Source: Bacteroidales bacterium (GTDB lineage: Bacteria > Bacteroidota > Bacteroidia > Bacteroidales > UBA932). From it: 41,119 bases of DNA. Where the stretch lies: positions 1 through 41,119 of the forward strand of contig JAFYME010000054.1 of NCBI GenBank assembly GCA_017556765.1, in the 5' to 3' direction. The notes under the pieces are model-generated. The model was given only the letters and a program-made list of their open reading frames with translations. It did no database searches and was not told the origin of the DNA. This document shows, piece after piece, positions 8,485 through 18,376 of the stretch (its first letter is position 1; every line of letters starts with the position of its first letter). The position numbers were made by a program, and so were the translations under genes.

Positions 8485-11400
8485 TTAGAATGACAGATTT
8501 ACACCGAACATTACTGTCATTGGAGTAGGATACGAACAATAGTTGTAACCAGGAGTGAATGTACCGCCTGCGAAGTCGATGTTATAACCTCTGTACTTAG
8601 AGATTGTAGCAAGGTTCTGGCCTGATACATATACGCGTACTCCGCTGATCACATCCTTGAACCACTTGTCAGGAAGGTTGTATCCGAGCTCTACGTTAGC
8701 GATCTTCCAGTATGCGCCGTTCTGGAGGAAGCGTGAGCTGAACATGTCGTTTGTGATCGAACCTGTGCTTGCCCAGTATACTCTTGGAACTGTTGTGCTA
8801 GGCTTCTCAGGAGTCCATGCGTTCACGAGGTCTACGCTCTTGTTTGTCGCGCCATAAGAACCGCGGAGAGTTCTGTCGATGAAGTCCATCACCTGGTATC
8901 CTGCTGCTCCGAATGTAGATACATTGAGGTCGAAGCCCTTGTACTCGAGACGGAAGCTAAGACCGAACTGAACCTTAGGCATACCGCTTCCGAGGATTGT
9001 ACGGTCGTCACCAGTGATCTCACCGTCATTGTTTACATCCTTGTAAGCAACGTCACCTGGCTGCGCGCCGTTCTGGTTCACATGAAGACCTTCAGCGTTG
9101 ATACGGTTGTCGATCTCGTCCTGGTTCTGGAAGATACCCTCATAAACATATCCGTAGAACTGTCCTACCTCGCTGCCCACCTTTGTGATGCAGTCACCGT
9201 CGATTCTCTGAGACTCGCCCATACCGAGGGATGTAACCTTGTTCTTCGGAAGTGTCATGTTTGCAGAGATGTCATACTTGAGCTCGTGGCCATAGTCATG
9301 CCATGCGAGAGCGAACTCAAGACCTGTGTTCTCCATTGTAGCGGCATTCATTGTAACCGAACCGTTTGTCGCACCAGCCTCTGCAGGAACAGGAACGCTG
9401 TAGAGAAGGTCTTCAGAAACAGCCTTGTACCAGTCTGCGTTGAACTCGAGCTTACCGCCGAACATAGCATAGTCGAGACCGATGTCGAGAGTCTTCTTCT
9501 TCTCCCACTTGAGGGCTGTGTTCACATAGTCAGAGATTGCAGAACCTGTGACCTTGTCGCCATTGAAGCTGTAAGTATAGTTACCACGGGCCATTGTCGC
9601 CATGAACTGGTAGTCACCGATGTTCTCATTACCGAGCACACCATAAGATGCGCGGAGCTTCAAGAGGCTTACGAGCTGAGGGTCAACATTGAAGAAAGGC
9701 TCCTTGTCGATACGCCATCCGAGGGATGCAGAAGGGAACCAGCCCCAACGGCCGTCATTTGAGAGACGGCTTGAACCGTCGCGACGTACTGTAGCCTGGA
9801 AGAGGTATCTTTCACCGTAGTCATAGTTAATACGGCCGATGTAAGATGTAAGCACATGCTCGCTCTCGTAGCTTGATGCGTTTCTTGTTTCAGCGTTTCC
9901 TACCTGGAGGTAGTAAGGCTCAGGCATTGTAGTACCGATACCTGTAAGAGAGTGGTGGCTCTCACGCTGGAATGTATGACCTGCAACGATGTTGAGGTGG
10001 TGCTTGCCCATCTTTCCGTCATAAGTCACGAAGTTCTCGATGAGACCGTCAGTGTATGAACGGTAACCCTGGTTGAGGGTCTCGTTGGTCTTTGCAAGAT
10101 AGTTTGTCGAGCTGACGATGAACGCTGGGATGAATGTGAAATCCTTAGCGTATGTACGGCTGTATGAAAGGTTGAGGTTGTACTCGAACTTATGGTTCTG
10201 GCTCTTCACTCCTACCATTCCGAGAAGGTCGATGTTTGCCGATCCTGTTGCCACGATACGGTCAACTGTAGTGTTTCTCTCGAGAAGGTTGTTTGTGAGG
10301 AGAGGGTTCTGCATACGGATGTCACCGTGCTGCTCCATATAATATGTACCGTATCCATAAGCGTCATACGAGTATCCTGAAGCTGCGCCGAGCTTGTCGT
10401 CAAGGCACCATGTAGACTCGTCATAAGCCTTGATGCTAGGCGGCATGAGGAGAGCGGAAGCCATGATAGGGAACTGCTGTCCGTAAAGACCCTGTACATA
10501 CTCGTTGGCATTTGAAAGGGCCATGTTGTCCTGGAGGCTGTGGCTGTACACGAGACCTGTGCGGAGCTTGAGGAACTTCACGTCCATTGTGTTGTTCACG
10601 CGGACTGTGAAACGGTCGTAGTTAGGACCTGCACCCTCGAGAGTACCCTTCTGGCTGAAGTAGTCGAGACCTACGTTGTATGTATTGTTAGCTCCACCAC
10701 CTGAGATGTTCACGTTGTGGTTCTGACGGATACCTGTCTTGAAGACCTCGTCAAACCAGTCTGTGTTGATCTCGTTAGGATCGAGATAAAGTGCATTATC
10801 TTTCTGATATCCTGCAGGAGCATCCATTCCGCTGTTTGCAAACGCCATGCGTACGTAGTCGCCGTACTGAGTTGCATCCATAACTTCATAAACGCCCTTC
10901 TTGATCTGGTCAACACCGAGGTAACCGCGATAGTCGACCTTCATAGGCTGATCCTTCTTACCGCTCTTTGTTGTGATGATAACCACACCGTTCGCAGCAC
11001 GTGAACCGTAGATCGCAGCTGCAGAAGCGTCCTTGAGGACCTGGATTGTCTCGATGTCGTTTGGAGAGAAGTCACGGATTGTTGTACCCATAGGCACACC
11101 GTCGATCACGTAGAGAGGAGCTGTGCTTCCGAAGCTGCCCAAACCACGGATACGTACTGAAGGGTCTGCACCCGGCTGACCGTCTGATGTGATCTGCACA
11201 CCGGCAACCTTACCCTCGAGCATTGTCGAGATGTTTGAGTGAGATACCTTCTTCATCTCGTCTGCGTCAACGATCGCAACAGAACCTGTGAGGTCAACCT
11301 TACGCTGCGAACCGTAACCCACAACGACTACCTGGTCGAGAAGAGTGTTCTCAACCTTCATCACGATTGTACCGAGATCTGCACGGCCGCCTACAGCAAC

Positions 11401-11682
11401 CTCGAGAGTCTCGAAACCTACAGAGATGAACTGGAGAGTAGCATCTGCAGGGACTGCAAGAGAGAAGAATCCGTCAAGATCGGCTGTTGTTCCGATTGTA
11501 GTACCTGCTACAACAACGCCGACTCCCGCTACAGGCTGGCCGCTTTCGTCGACTACCTGTCCTTTAACTGTCACATTGTCAGCCTGGATAGCTTCAACTG
11601 ATGTTGCTGAAGCTGTCACAGCAGCAAACGGTGCCGCTGCAAGAAGGCCGCAAAGCGCTATCTTTACAAAATTATGTTTCAT
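8485..11682 (-). CDS. susC: SusC/RagA-type TonB-dependent outer-membrane transporter
   Basis: 1065 aa. A signal peptide (to about residue 27) is followed by a CarboxypepD_reg-like Ig domain (VKGQVVDESGQPVAGVGVVV), a TonB-box-like stretch (LLDQVVVVGYGSQRK), a plug domain (RIRGLGSFGSTAPLYVIDGV) and a C-terminal 22-strand barrel ending in F. There is no STN domain at the N terminus, so it is not wired to an anti-sigma partner as hybrid SusC proteins are. It imports oligosaccharides using TonB/ExbBD energy. It lies 18 nt downstream of the glycan-binding protein gene and 29 nt upstream of susD. Confidence 0.97.
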   Translation of the reverse strand: MKHNFVKIALCGLLAAAPFAAVTASATSVEAIQADNVTVKGQVVDESGQPVAGVGVVVAGTTIGTTADLDGFFSLAVPADATLQFISVGFETLEVAVGGRADLGTIVMKVENTLLDQVVVVGYGSQRKVDLTGSVAIVDADEMKKVSHSNISTMLEGKVAGVQITSDGQPGADPSVRIRGLGSFGSTAPLYVIDGVPMGTTIRDFSPNDIETIQVLKDASAAAIYGSRAANGVVIITTKSGKKDQPMKVDYRGYLGVDQIKKGVYEVMDATQYGDYVRMAFANSGMDAPAGYQKDNALYLDPNEINTDWFDEVFKTGIRQNHNVNISGGGANNTYNVGLDYFSQKGTLEGAGPNYDRFTVRVNNTMDVKFLKLRTGLVYSHSLQDNMALSNANEYVQGLYGQQFPIMASALLMPPSIKAYDESTWCLDDKLGAASGYSYDAYGYGTYYMEQHGDIRMQNPLLTNNLLERNTTVDRIVATGSANIDLLGMVGVKSQNHKFEYNLNLSYSRTYAKDFTFIPAFIVSSTNYLAKTNETLNQGYRSYTDGLIENFVTYDGKMGKHHLNIVAGHTFQRESHHSLTGIGTTMPEPYYLQVGNAETRNASSYESEHVLTSYIGRINYDYGERYLFQATVRRDGSSRLSNDGRWGWFPSASLGWRIDKEPFFNVDPQLVSLLKLRASYGVLGNENIGDYQFMATMARGNYTYSFNGDKVTGSAISDYVNTALKWEKKKTLDIGLDYAMFGGKLEFNADWYKAVSEDLLYSVPVPAEAGATNGSVTMNAATMENTGLEFALAWHDYGHELKYDISANMTLPKNKVTSLGMGESQRIDGDCITKVGSEVGQFYGYVYEGIFQNQDEIDNRINAEGLHVNQNGAQPGDVAYKDVNNDGEITGDDRTILGSGMPKVQFGLSFRLEYKGFDLNVSTFGAAGYQVMDFIDRTLRGSYGATNKSVDLVNAWTPEKPSTTVPRVYWASTGSITNDMFSSRFLQNGAYWKIANVELGYNLPDKWFKDVISGVRVYVSGQNLATISKYRGYNIDFAGGTFTPGYNYCSYPTPMTVMFGVNLSF

Positions 11683-11700
11683 AATGTAATGGTCTTTAGA

Positions 11701-13398
11701 TTAGTATATCACTGCATATGCCGCCTCACATGTAAGACAACAATTAAGGTCTGCACTGTCTACCACGATACCCTTGAAGCTCTGGAAATGAGTCTCGCCA
11801 TTGATATATGTAACATCATAGCGGATATCCGCAGTATTGTCTCCATTGTTTGTAACTGTAATCTTGATGTCTGCGCGATTAAGACCTGCAAGGAATGTAT
11901 CCCAATTCCAGTTGCTCTCAAGAACGAGATTAGCATTACCATCGTAACCGCCGCCCCAGCCGAAGTTATCCATACGTACTACAGCATTCTCGGTAAGATC
12001 AGTCTTACGAAGAATCACATCTGTACAATGCCAGTTAGATCCGCAGCTTGAATACTGATATACATTATATGAAACTGTCTCACCTGAAGGAACTGGTATA
12101 TCGGCAGACCAGTCTGTCCACCAACCGGTAGAGCAGTCTGAAACTCCCACTGCGTCTGTACCCTTTATCACTTCTACAGGACACTTGATAGTCACTGTAG
12201 ATGATGAGCCGACATAAGTGACATCAACTTCCTGAGTTCCGTCTGCAGGAACTGCACCGAATGTAAGCATAGAATTGTCAAGAACTCCAGTTGTCTCGTC
12301 AGCATATGTCGCTGTAACCACAAGACCTGTTGGATCAAACGCTACCGGTGCATCATATACATAATACTTAGGATATGATGGAGCAGCAGTAATTTCCATA
12401 CTCTTTACAGGATTGATGACATTGAGTGAATATGTACCGGCAACAGGCTTTCCGTAGTTGCCCTGCTTTGTCTTGCTGTATGAGTAGATGATGGTCTTCG
12501 TACCTACTGTTGAAAGATCTGGAACCACAAAAGTGATGTCCGCTGTATCTGCCACAGTTGTTGCACCGTCAGCGAATGTAACTGTAGCGACAGCATCACC
12601 CCAGAAATCAGTGTTTCCAAGCTCAAGCGCTGCCGGAGCGCCTGAAACAACGATAGATGTCGCCATTTCGTCTGGAATCTCAAGGATCTTAGACGGCTCG
12701 AGCCATGCTTCCTTTACCTCCATGAAGCTTCCGTCAGCGATGAGGAAAGCTGTTACTGAAGGGCCTGTAACAGGCTGTTCGTATGTCTCTGTAAGCACTA
12801 CGCCATCAACTGAAGTATGAGTTGCAGTAAGGAATACTGTTCCTGCAGTAGCATAGTCGATCTGCATTTCAACAACAGCACCGTCAAGATGTCTCTTGAA
12901 GTCATTCCAGATGTCACCGTCACCGTCTGTATCAGGATAATCCTGGCTGATCATGGCTCCGTTATAGTCACCGTTACCCCATCCGTAAGCGTCTGAACGG
13001 AGAACGAAGAACTCTGTATAACCATCCGAATCACGCTCGCCGGAAGCGACGCACATGTTCCAGTTGCTCCAGTTGTTGCCTGTACCGGTTCCGTCAAGGG
13101 TTCCGTTGTGGTTGATGAACTTGACTGTGAGGCACTTTCCCTGAGGTACTGTGAAGTACTGAGAGAAATCAACCCACCATCCTGAAGTGTAATCCTTGGC
13201 ACCTACTTCTGCGACTGCGATGTCGATCGTAGTCTTGTCTCCCGTGTTCTGGGCATCCTTAAGTGCCTGAATCGAATCAATCTTGCTCTGGAGGTCAGCA
13301 GGCGGATTGATCTCTATGAAAGACACTTCCGAGCAGCTGACAGAAACTGAAGCCACAAAAGCAGCGACAGCGAGCAGTCTTAGCATCAATTTTTTCAT
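11701..13398 (-). CDS. Surface glycan-binding lipoprotein, module-Ig-Ig-module architecture
   Basis: 565 aa, lipobox VSVSC (Cys22). Two related Trp-rich modules sit at about 70-237 and 422-565. Both begin TSGWW.D(F/W)S or the like with a following VP.G, then have an NW.(C) segment, an FGWG/YGWGNGDY-type glycine-rich loop, a WNDF/WDTF helix and a strand-rich tail. Between them are two bacterial Ig-like domains (about 247-328 and 332-411; ATVTFADGATTV and VTATYADETTGVL). I do not recognise the outer module as a named CBM family. Position just before susC, the lipoprotein signal and the aromatic-rich modules indicate a surface glycan-binding protein, by analogy with the SGBPs of other PULs; arabinan as ligand is inferred. 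No catalytic motif is seen. Confidence 0.75.
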   Translation of the reverse strand: MKKLMLRLLAVAAFVASVSVSCSEVSFIEINPPADLQSKIDSIQALKDAQNTGDKTTIDIAVAEVGAKDYTSGWWVDFSQYFTVPQGKCLTVKFINHNGTLDGTGTGNNWSNWNMCVASGERDSDGYTEFFVLRSDAYGWGNGDYNGAMISQDYPDTDGDGDIWNDFKRHLDGAVVEMQIDYATAGTVFLTATHTSVDGVVLTETYEQPVTGPSVTAFLIADGSFMEVKEAWLEPSKILEIPDEMATSIVVSGAPAALELGNTDFWGDAVATVTFADGATTVADTADITFVVPDLSTVGTKTIIYSYSKTKQGNYGKPVAGTYSLNVINPVKSMEITAAPSYPKYYVYDAPVAFDPTGLVVTATYADETTGVLDNSMLTFGAVPADGTQEVDVTYVGSSSTVTIKCPVEVIKGTDAVGVSDCSTGWWTDWSADIPVPSGETVSYNVYQYSSCGSNWHCTDVILRKTDLTENAVVRMDNFGWGGGYDGNANLVLESNWNWDTFLAGLNRADIKITVTNNGDNTADIRYDVTYINGETHFQSFKGIVVDSADLNCCLTCEAAYAVIY

Positions 13399-13432
13399 GA
13401 TAATTAGTATTAGTTAGTATTTGGTTAATGGT

Positions 13433-15412
13433 TTATTTCTGAAGAACATACACCATGAATGTCTTCGGAGCCACAGTCACCTCGAGGGCCTTGCCTTCAA
13501 AATTGAGCGGGCTTGTCTGAGGGACGATCTTTGTAGGCTCGTCAAGAGTGTTGTCTGCGTCAAGGTCGTCAGAATGGTAGCTAACAGCCTCTACTCCCTT
13601 GAGGACTTCCTTCATCTTGAGGCCCTCGAAGTTCACCTTTACAGGCTGAGCTTCATCTGAAACATTGATGATCTTGATGTATACCTGATTCTTTTCAGCG
13701 TCATATACAGAGCTTGCGAAGAGACCGTTCTGGCCCTCTGCACCTGTGATGTTAACGCCTTCCATATCAGTGAGTTTCAACGCATTAGTTCCCTGATACT
13801 GAGTATAGAGTCTCTGTACATACCAGCTGCATGACTTCATGCTGCGGAGGTTGTCGAACCAGATGAGGTCAGGTCTCCACTGCCATCCCTCGATATGAGC
13901 GAAGAGAGGAGCATATGTAGCCATATGTACGATATCGGCATTACGCTCGATTGTTGTCATGAATGCAGCCTCAAGGAGAGAAGCCTCGAAGTGGTTCCAC
14001 TTCTTGCCTGCTCCGTGGCATGCATACTCGCCTGCGAACACCTTCGGACCCTTGCGGTCGTAGTTGTCATAACGTGCTCCCTGCGCGAGGAACCATGACT
14101 CAGGACGGTAGAAGTGCTCGTCCACGAGGTCAGCTCCGAGTCTCTTCATCTCAGGCCAGAGGAAATCGAACTGGTCACCCTCTGAGTTAGGACCTGAAGA
14201 ACCTACTATCTTGATCTCAGGATAAGCCTTGCGGATAGCGTCGATGAAAGGCACGAGGTGCTCCGGATATTCAGGGCCCCACTGCTCGTTTCCGATACCG
14301 ATGAACTTGAGGTCGAACGGCTCCGGATGGCCCATCTCGGCGCGAAGCTTACCCCACTCTGTGGTAACGTCACCGTTTGCGAACTCGATAAGGTCAAGAG
14401 CGTCCTGAACATACTCGTCAAGGTCGCATACTGGAACATGAGCGTCCTGAGTCTCGTTCTGGAACTGGCATGCGAGACCGCAGCTGAGTACTGGAAGCGG
14501 CTCAGCGCCGATCTCCTCAGAAAGGAGGAAGTACTCGTAGAATCCGAGACCATATGACTGGAAATAGTCAGGATAATAGCGGTGCTTGAATGTGTGCTGC
14601 CATCTGTTTTCATTGAGAGGACGATTCTCTACAGGACCTACGCTGTTCTTCCAGTTGTAGCGTGTAGGAAGGTCTGTACCCTCGACGATACATCCGCCTG
14701 GGAAGCGGAAGAGGCCTGGCTCGAGATCATAGAGAGCCTGCGCAAGATCCTTGCGGAGACCGTTCTCATGGCCCATCCATGTGTCTACAGGGAAGAGGGA
14801 AACATGCTCAACGTCCACAGTGACAGGGTTGTTGAGGAATACTCGGAGAGTAGCCTTAGGATCGGTCACGGCAGAAGTCATGACTACCTCGTACTTCTTC
14901 CATTCCTTTGAATCCACTGTGATTTCAGCAACTGTATGAGCCTGCTCCTCACCCATCGAAGCTGTGTCGATGAACTCGATGCCGAGCTTTCCGGCTTCCT
15001 TTCCGTCAGGGATTCGCGCCCATACGCTGAAACGATACTGCTCACCCTTCTTGAGACCGATGCCGAAGAAACCGTTGTTCTCCATTGCGGTATGCTTGTG
15101 AGGGTGACCAGGATAATAAAGTCTTACATAATGAGGATTACGCTCGAATGGTCCGTCATTCATGACCTCGAGACGGCCGCCGACTGTCCAGCCCTGAAGG
15201 CGGTTGTTAGGGAACTCGAACGAGCGGTTCTTGACCAGTTCGGCATAGAGTCCGCCGTCTGCGGCAAAGTTGATGTCCTCGATGAAGATTCCGTACATTG
15301 TAGGCTGGATTTCAGCTCCAGGCTTGTTCACACGGACCTTCATTTCATTTGTCTGTGCAGAAATGGCTACGGCAGCAGACATCGCAAGAAGCGATAGAAG
15401 AATCTTTTTCAT
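13433..15412 (-). CDS. GH51 alpha-L-arabinofuranosidase with N-terminal CBM4-like domain
   Basis: 659 aa with signal peptide (to AISAQ, residue 20). The acid/base is Glu376 (GIGNEQWG) and the nucleophile Glu462 (FAGEYACH), both in GH51 signature contexts; FRFPGGCIVEG at about 235-245 is another family landmark. Residues ~65-210 form a beta-sandwich insertion resembling CBM4_9, and the last ~170 residues are the C-terminal sandwich. The enzyme removes terminal arabinofuranose units, probably side-chain or oligosaccharide ends, in the periplasm. Large GH51s of this layout differ clearly from the 511-aa enzyme encoded next to it, so the pair is not a recent duplication. It is the second PUL gene, 34 nt before the glycan-binding protein gene. 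Confidence 0.93.
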   Translation of the reverse strand: MKKILLSLLAMSAAVAISAQTNEMKVRVNKPGAEIQPTMYGIFIEDINFAADGGLYAELVKNRSFEFPNNRLQGWTVGGRLEVMNDGPFERNPHYVRLYYPGHPHKHTAMENNGFFGIGLKKGEQYRFSVWARIPDGKEAGKLGIEFIDTASMGEEQAHTVAEITVDSKEWKKYEVVMTSAVTDPKATLRVFLNNPVTVDVEHVSLFPVDTWMGHENGLRKDLAQALYDLEPGLFRFPGGCIVEGTDLPTRYNWKNSVGPVENRPLNENRWQHTFKHRYYPDYFQSYGLGFYEYFLLSEEIGAEPLPVLSCGLACQFQNETQDAHVPVCDLDEYVQDALDLIEFANGDVTTEWGKLRAEMGHPEPFDLKFIGIGNEQWGPEYPEHLVPFIDAIRKAYPEIKIVGSSGPNSEGDQFDFLWPEMKRLGADLVDEHFYRPESWFLAQGARYDNYDRKGPKVFAGEYACHGAGKKWNHFEASLLEAAFMTTIERNADIVHMATYAPLFAHIEGWQWRPDLIWFDNLRSMKSCSWYVQRLYTQYQGTNALKLTDMEGVNITGAEGQNGLFASSVYDAEKNQVYIKIINVSDEAQPVKVNFEGLKMKEVLKGVEAVSYHSDDLDADNTLDEPTKIVPQTSPLNFEGKALEVTVAPKTFMVYVLQK

Positions 15413-15454
15413 CAGTTATATTATTATTATGTGGTTACTGTCAGATACGGCGAA

Positions 15455-15493
15455 ATCTGCACCCCTTGAAAAATCAGGTCAAGAGGGGCAGAT
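15455..15493 (-). promoter_or_regulatory. Stem-loop between the two GH51 genes
   Basis: In the 117-nt gap, ATCTGCACCCCTTGA (15455-15469) pairs with TCAAGAGGGGCAGAT (15479-15493) with small internal mismatches and a 9-nt loop. No TAnnTTTG box was found nearby. It lies mid-operon, so attenuation, processing or transcript stabilisation are all possible; the function is unknown. Confidence 0.45.
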
Positions 15494-15529
15494 CCGCTAT
15501 AAATCAAAGATGTCGAGCCATCTGATATA

Positions 15530-17065
15530 TTAGAAATTCAATGCTACTACTGAAGCGGCAGGAACAGTGACTGTGAGAGTCTTGCCGTTCTTCTTGAAAG
15601 CTGTGAATGGCTTTGGAGCAACTGCAGGCTCCTTGCCGAAATCGTTGTAAGACTGGATTGTAGGAGCTGCGAGAACCTCACCTGTCACGTTCTTAGGATT
15701 AAGATCGTCGAATGAGAGAACAAGAGTCTGAGCCTTGTCAACGACAGGGTTTGCGATAGATACATGGAGCTTTCCGTCTGCATCCTTCGATGCTGTAACG
15801 CTTACCTCAGGCATGATGCGTCCTGAAGGAGCAACCATATCAGCCGCGTTGCACTCTGTAGGAACGTACTGCGCATTCTGATGTACATTGTACATGCGGA
15901 ACACATGGTATGTAGGAGTGAGAACCATCTCATTGCCCTTTGTAAGGATCATTGCCTGGAGAACGTTCACGATCTGAGCGATATTGGCCATCTTGAGACG
16001 GTCTGTGTGACGGTGGAAGATGTTCAGTGACATAGCTGCAACCATGGCGTCACGCATTGTGTTCTGCTGATAGAGGTGGCCTGGGTTTGTACCTGGCTCC
16101 ACGTCGAACCATGTTCCCCACTCGTCAAGGAGAAGATCAACCTTTCCCTCAGGATCGTATGCGTTCATGATTGCCTTGTGGTTCTCGATGACCTCTTCTA
16201 CCTCCACAGCCTTTGATACCATGTTGTACCACCAGTCTGTATCGAAATCAGTAGCAGAACCCTTTGAGCCTTCCCAACCCTTCACTGTATAATAGTGGAG
16301 AGATACTCCATGCATCTGGTCGCCGATGCGGTCCATGAGCACCTTTGTCCAGTTGTAGTCATAGTCAGAAGCACCGCTGGCAACCTTGTAGAGGACGTTT
16401 CCGTCATAGTTGCGGCAGTATGTAGCATAACGGCGATAGAGGTCTGAATAGTACTCAGGACGCATGTTTCCGCCGCATCCCCAGCTCTCGTTACCGACTC
16501 CGAGATACTTGAGCGACCAAGGCTCCTTGCGTCCGTTCTTTGCACGGAGCTCTGCAAGAGTACCGCCTTCTGCTGTAATGTACTCAACCCACTTCGCAAG
16601 TTCCTCAACAGAACCCGAACCTACGTTACCTGAAAGATAAGGCTCGCACTCAAGGAGTTCGCAGAGGTTGAAGAACTCATGTGTACCGAATGAGTTGTCC
16701 TCAACGGTACCGCCCCAGTTGTTGTTGATCATCATCGGACGATTCTCCTTAGGACCGATACCGTCCATCCAGTGATACTCGTCAGCGAAGCATCCGCCCG
16801 GCCAGCGAAGCACAGGAACCTTGAGTTCCTTAAGAGCCTCCACGAGGTCCTTTCTATATCCGTTGATGTTAGGAATGTCTGAATCAGGGCCCACCCAGAT
16901 TCCGTCATAGATGCATCGTCCCAGATGCTCGGCGAACTGACCGTAGATCTCTGCAGGGATCACCGGCTGGTTTTCCGCTTCTTCATGAATCTTCACCTGT
17001 ACCTGTGCAGAAGCACATACAGCTGCAAGCACTCCAGCGAGGAGGGTAAGAGTAATCTTTTTCAT
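15530..17065 (-). CDS. GH51 alpha-L-arabinofuranosidase, short form, exported
   Basis: 511 aa. Acid/base Glu193 (GVGNESWG) and nucleophile Glu315 (LLLDEWGTW) are in canonical GH51 contexts, with [14 protein letters not shown] at about 86-99. The length matches the compact, classically intracellular type, yet a clear signal peptide is present (to VCASA, about residue 20), so it should act in the periplasm. It is probably the first gene of the PUL transcript: a TACATTTG -7 box lies 28 nt upstream and the next gene upstream belongs to cell-envelope functions. It releases arabinose from short arabino-oligosaccharides. Confidence 0.94.
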   Translation of the reverse strand: MKKITLTLLAGVLAAVCASAQVQVKIHEEAENQPVIPAEIYGQFAEHLGRCIYDGIWVGPDSDIPNINGYRKDLVEALKELKVPVLRWPGGCFADEYHWMDGIGPKENRPMMINNNWGGTVEDNSFGTHEFFNLCELLECEPYLSGNVGSGSVEELAKWVEYITAEGGTLAELRAKNGRKEPWSLKYLGVGNESWGCGGNMRPEYYSDLYRRYATYCRNYDGNVLYKVASGASDYDYNWTKVLMDRIGDQMHGVSLHYYTVKGWEGSKGSATDFDTDWWYNMVSKAVEVEEVIENHKAIMNAYDPEGKVDLLLDEWGTWFDVEPGTNPGHLYQQNTMRDAMVAAMSLNIFHRHTDRLKMANIAQIVNVLQAMILTKGNEMVLTPTYHVFRMYNVHQNAQYVPTECNAADMVAPSGRIMPEVSVTASKDADGKLHVSIANPVVDKAQTLVLSFDDLNPKNVTGEVLAAPTIQSYNDFGKEPAVAPKPFTAFKKNGKTLTVTVPAASVVALNF

Positions 17066-17092
17066 CTTGTGTTTTTTTAGTGTTATTTATTA

Positions 17093-17100
17093 CAAATGTA
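17093..17100 (-). promoter_or_regulatory. Candidate PUL promoter (-7 box TACATTTG)
   Basis: TACATTTG on the minus strand fits TAnnTTTG and would give a leader of about 24 nt to the first GH51 gene. No convincing TTTG -33 element is 19-21 nt upstream, which suits a promoter that needs an activator (as PUL promoters usually do), but this is weak evidence. Confidence 0.45.
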
Positions 17101-17179
17101 TCTAATTCAATTCAACTTTGATAGCTTTTGGACCAAAACATATCGATTTCGCACACCTTTTTACGGATTTTGACCAAAT

Positions 17180-18370
17180 TTACCGCAACCAAGTTTCAGG
17201 GTTCTGCGGATCTTTGCCTTTCCAAACCTCGAAATGGAGCTGGGTCTGTCCGTTTATCGTATCGATATCTCCGATAAGCTGTCCTGTCTTGACCTTGTCG
17301 CCGGCCTTTACGGCAATGTTCTTCATCTTGCAGTAAAGCGTAAAATAGTTTCCATGCTGCACGAGCACGCACTGATTGTATCCCGGCATGACCAGAACCT
17401 GCGAAACTACTCCGTCAAAGACGGCCTTCACATGCTCACCCTTTGCCAGAGCTATATCCACACCGTTGTTCGGCGGAAGCTCTAGATTCTTGTATACAGG
17501 ATGATAATGCTTTCCGAAACGGCTGACCACAGGACCGTCCGCAGGCCATGGGAGCTTGCCCTTGTTCTTTGAAAACTCCGCATCCAGCTTCATGTCTACC
17601 GGTGCCTTCGGCTTCTTGCTTCCGGTCTTCTGACCATCTTTATTCATGGCGTTTGCAATCAGACGCTCGATCTCACGGTTCAAGGCATTGATCTCCTTCT
17701 TCTTCGACGCAAGCTGGCTCTGATACTTCTTCCTGTCCTTCTGAAGCTTCTTGACCACGCTGTCTGCCTTGCTTTCGTCCTTTCTCAGATTGTCCAATTC
17801 CTTCTGCCTCTCGGCCTTTACGGCCTCGGCATCCTTCTTCAGAAGCGCAAGCCTTTCCTGCTTCAAGGCCAGTTCATCCTGCATTGTGCGGATGCTCTTC
17901 GCCTCGTTCTTCATCTGGGTCGAGAGATTGCGGAAATATCCGAAACGGCGGAAGGCCTGACCGAGATTGTCGCTCGCGAACATGTACATGTACCATATAC
18001 GCGAATCCCTGTTCTTATATGCGCTGAGAACCAGCTTCGAATAATGCGCAGTCAGGGTATCCACCCTTGCCTGAAGCCTGTTTATCTCCTTCTGAGCCAG
18101 ATAGATGCTGTCAGAATATTGACGGATCACACGGTCGGACTCCGAAACGAGAGCCTTTCTGTTCGATATCTTCTTGCGGATGAGGCTGAGGTCGGTCAGC
18201 ATGGAGCTGCTCTGCGAAGCATTCTCCGCCAGCTGCTTGTCGATGATGGCTATTTCCCTCTCCAGACGCGCCTTCTTCTCCTCCTGAGCCCTTGTATCCT
18301 GCGCAGATGCCGCCATCGAGACCGACAGCAGCACCACTACCATATATATGTATCTGAGTATTCTGTACAT
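17180..18370 (-). CDS. EnvC-like murein hydrolase activator (coiled coil + degenerate LytM)
   Basis: 396 aa, signal peptide to AASAQ (about 24), then a long coiled coil (about 28-240, rich in Lys/Glu/Leu heptads) and a C-terminal M23/LytM fold (about 275-396). The zinc ligands of active M23 peptidases are missing: the HxGxD motif reads NNGVD (Asn301 in place of His) and HxH reads QLH (Gln377 in place of His). As in EnvC, it should therefore activate a cell-wall amidase rather than cut peptidoglycan itself. Its gene is 6 nt downstream of the TPR protein gene and probably co-transcribed. My recollection is that in many Bacteroidota a DUF4292 lipoprotein gene lies between these two; none is present here. 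Confidence 0.88.
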   Translation of the reverse strand: MYRILRYIYMVVVLLSVSMAASAQDTRAQEEKKARLEREIAIIDKQLAENASQSSSMLTDLSLIRKKISNRKALVSESDRVIRQYSDSIYLAQKEINRLQARVDTLTAHYSKLVLSAYKNRDSRIWYMYMFASDNLGQAFRRFGYFRNLSTQMKNEAKSIRTMQDELALKQERLALLKKDAEAVKAERQKELDNLRKDESKADSVVKKLQKDRKKYQSQLASKKKEINALNREIERLIANAMNKDGQKTGSKKPKAPVDMKLDAEFSKNKGKLPWPADGPVVSRFGKHYHPVYKNLELPPNNGVDIALAKGEHVKAVFDGVVSQVLVMPGYNQCVLVQHGNYFTLYCKMKNIAVKAGDKVKTGQLIGDIDTINGQTQLHFEVWKGKDPQNPETWLR

Positions 18371-18376
18371 CAGCGG

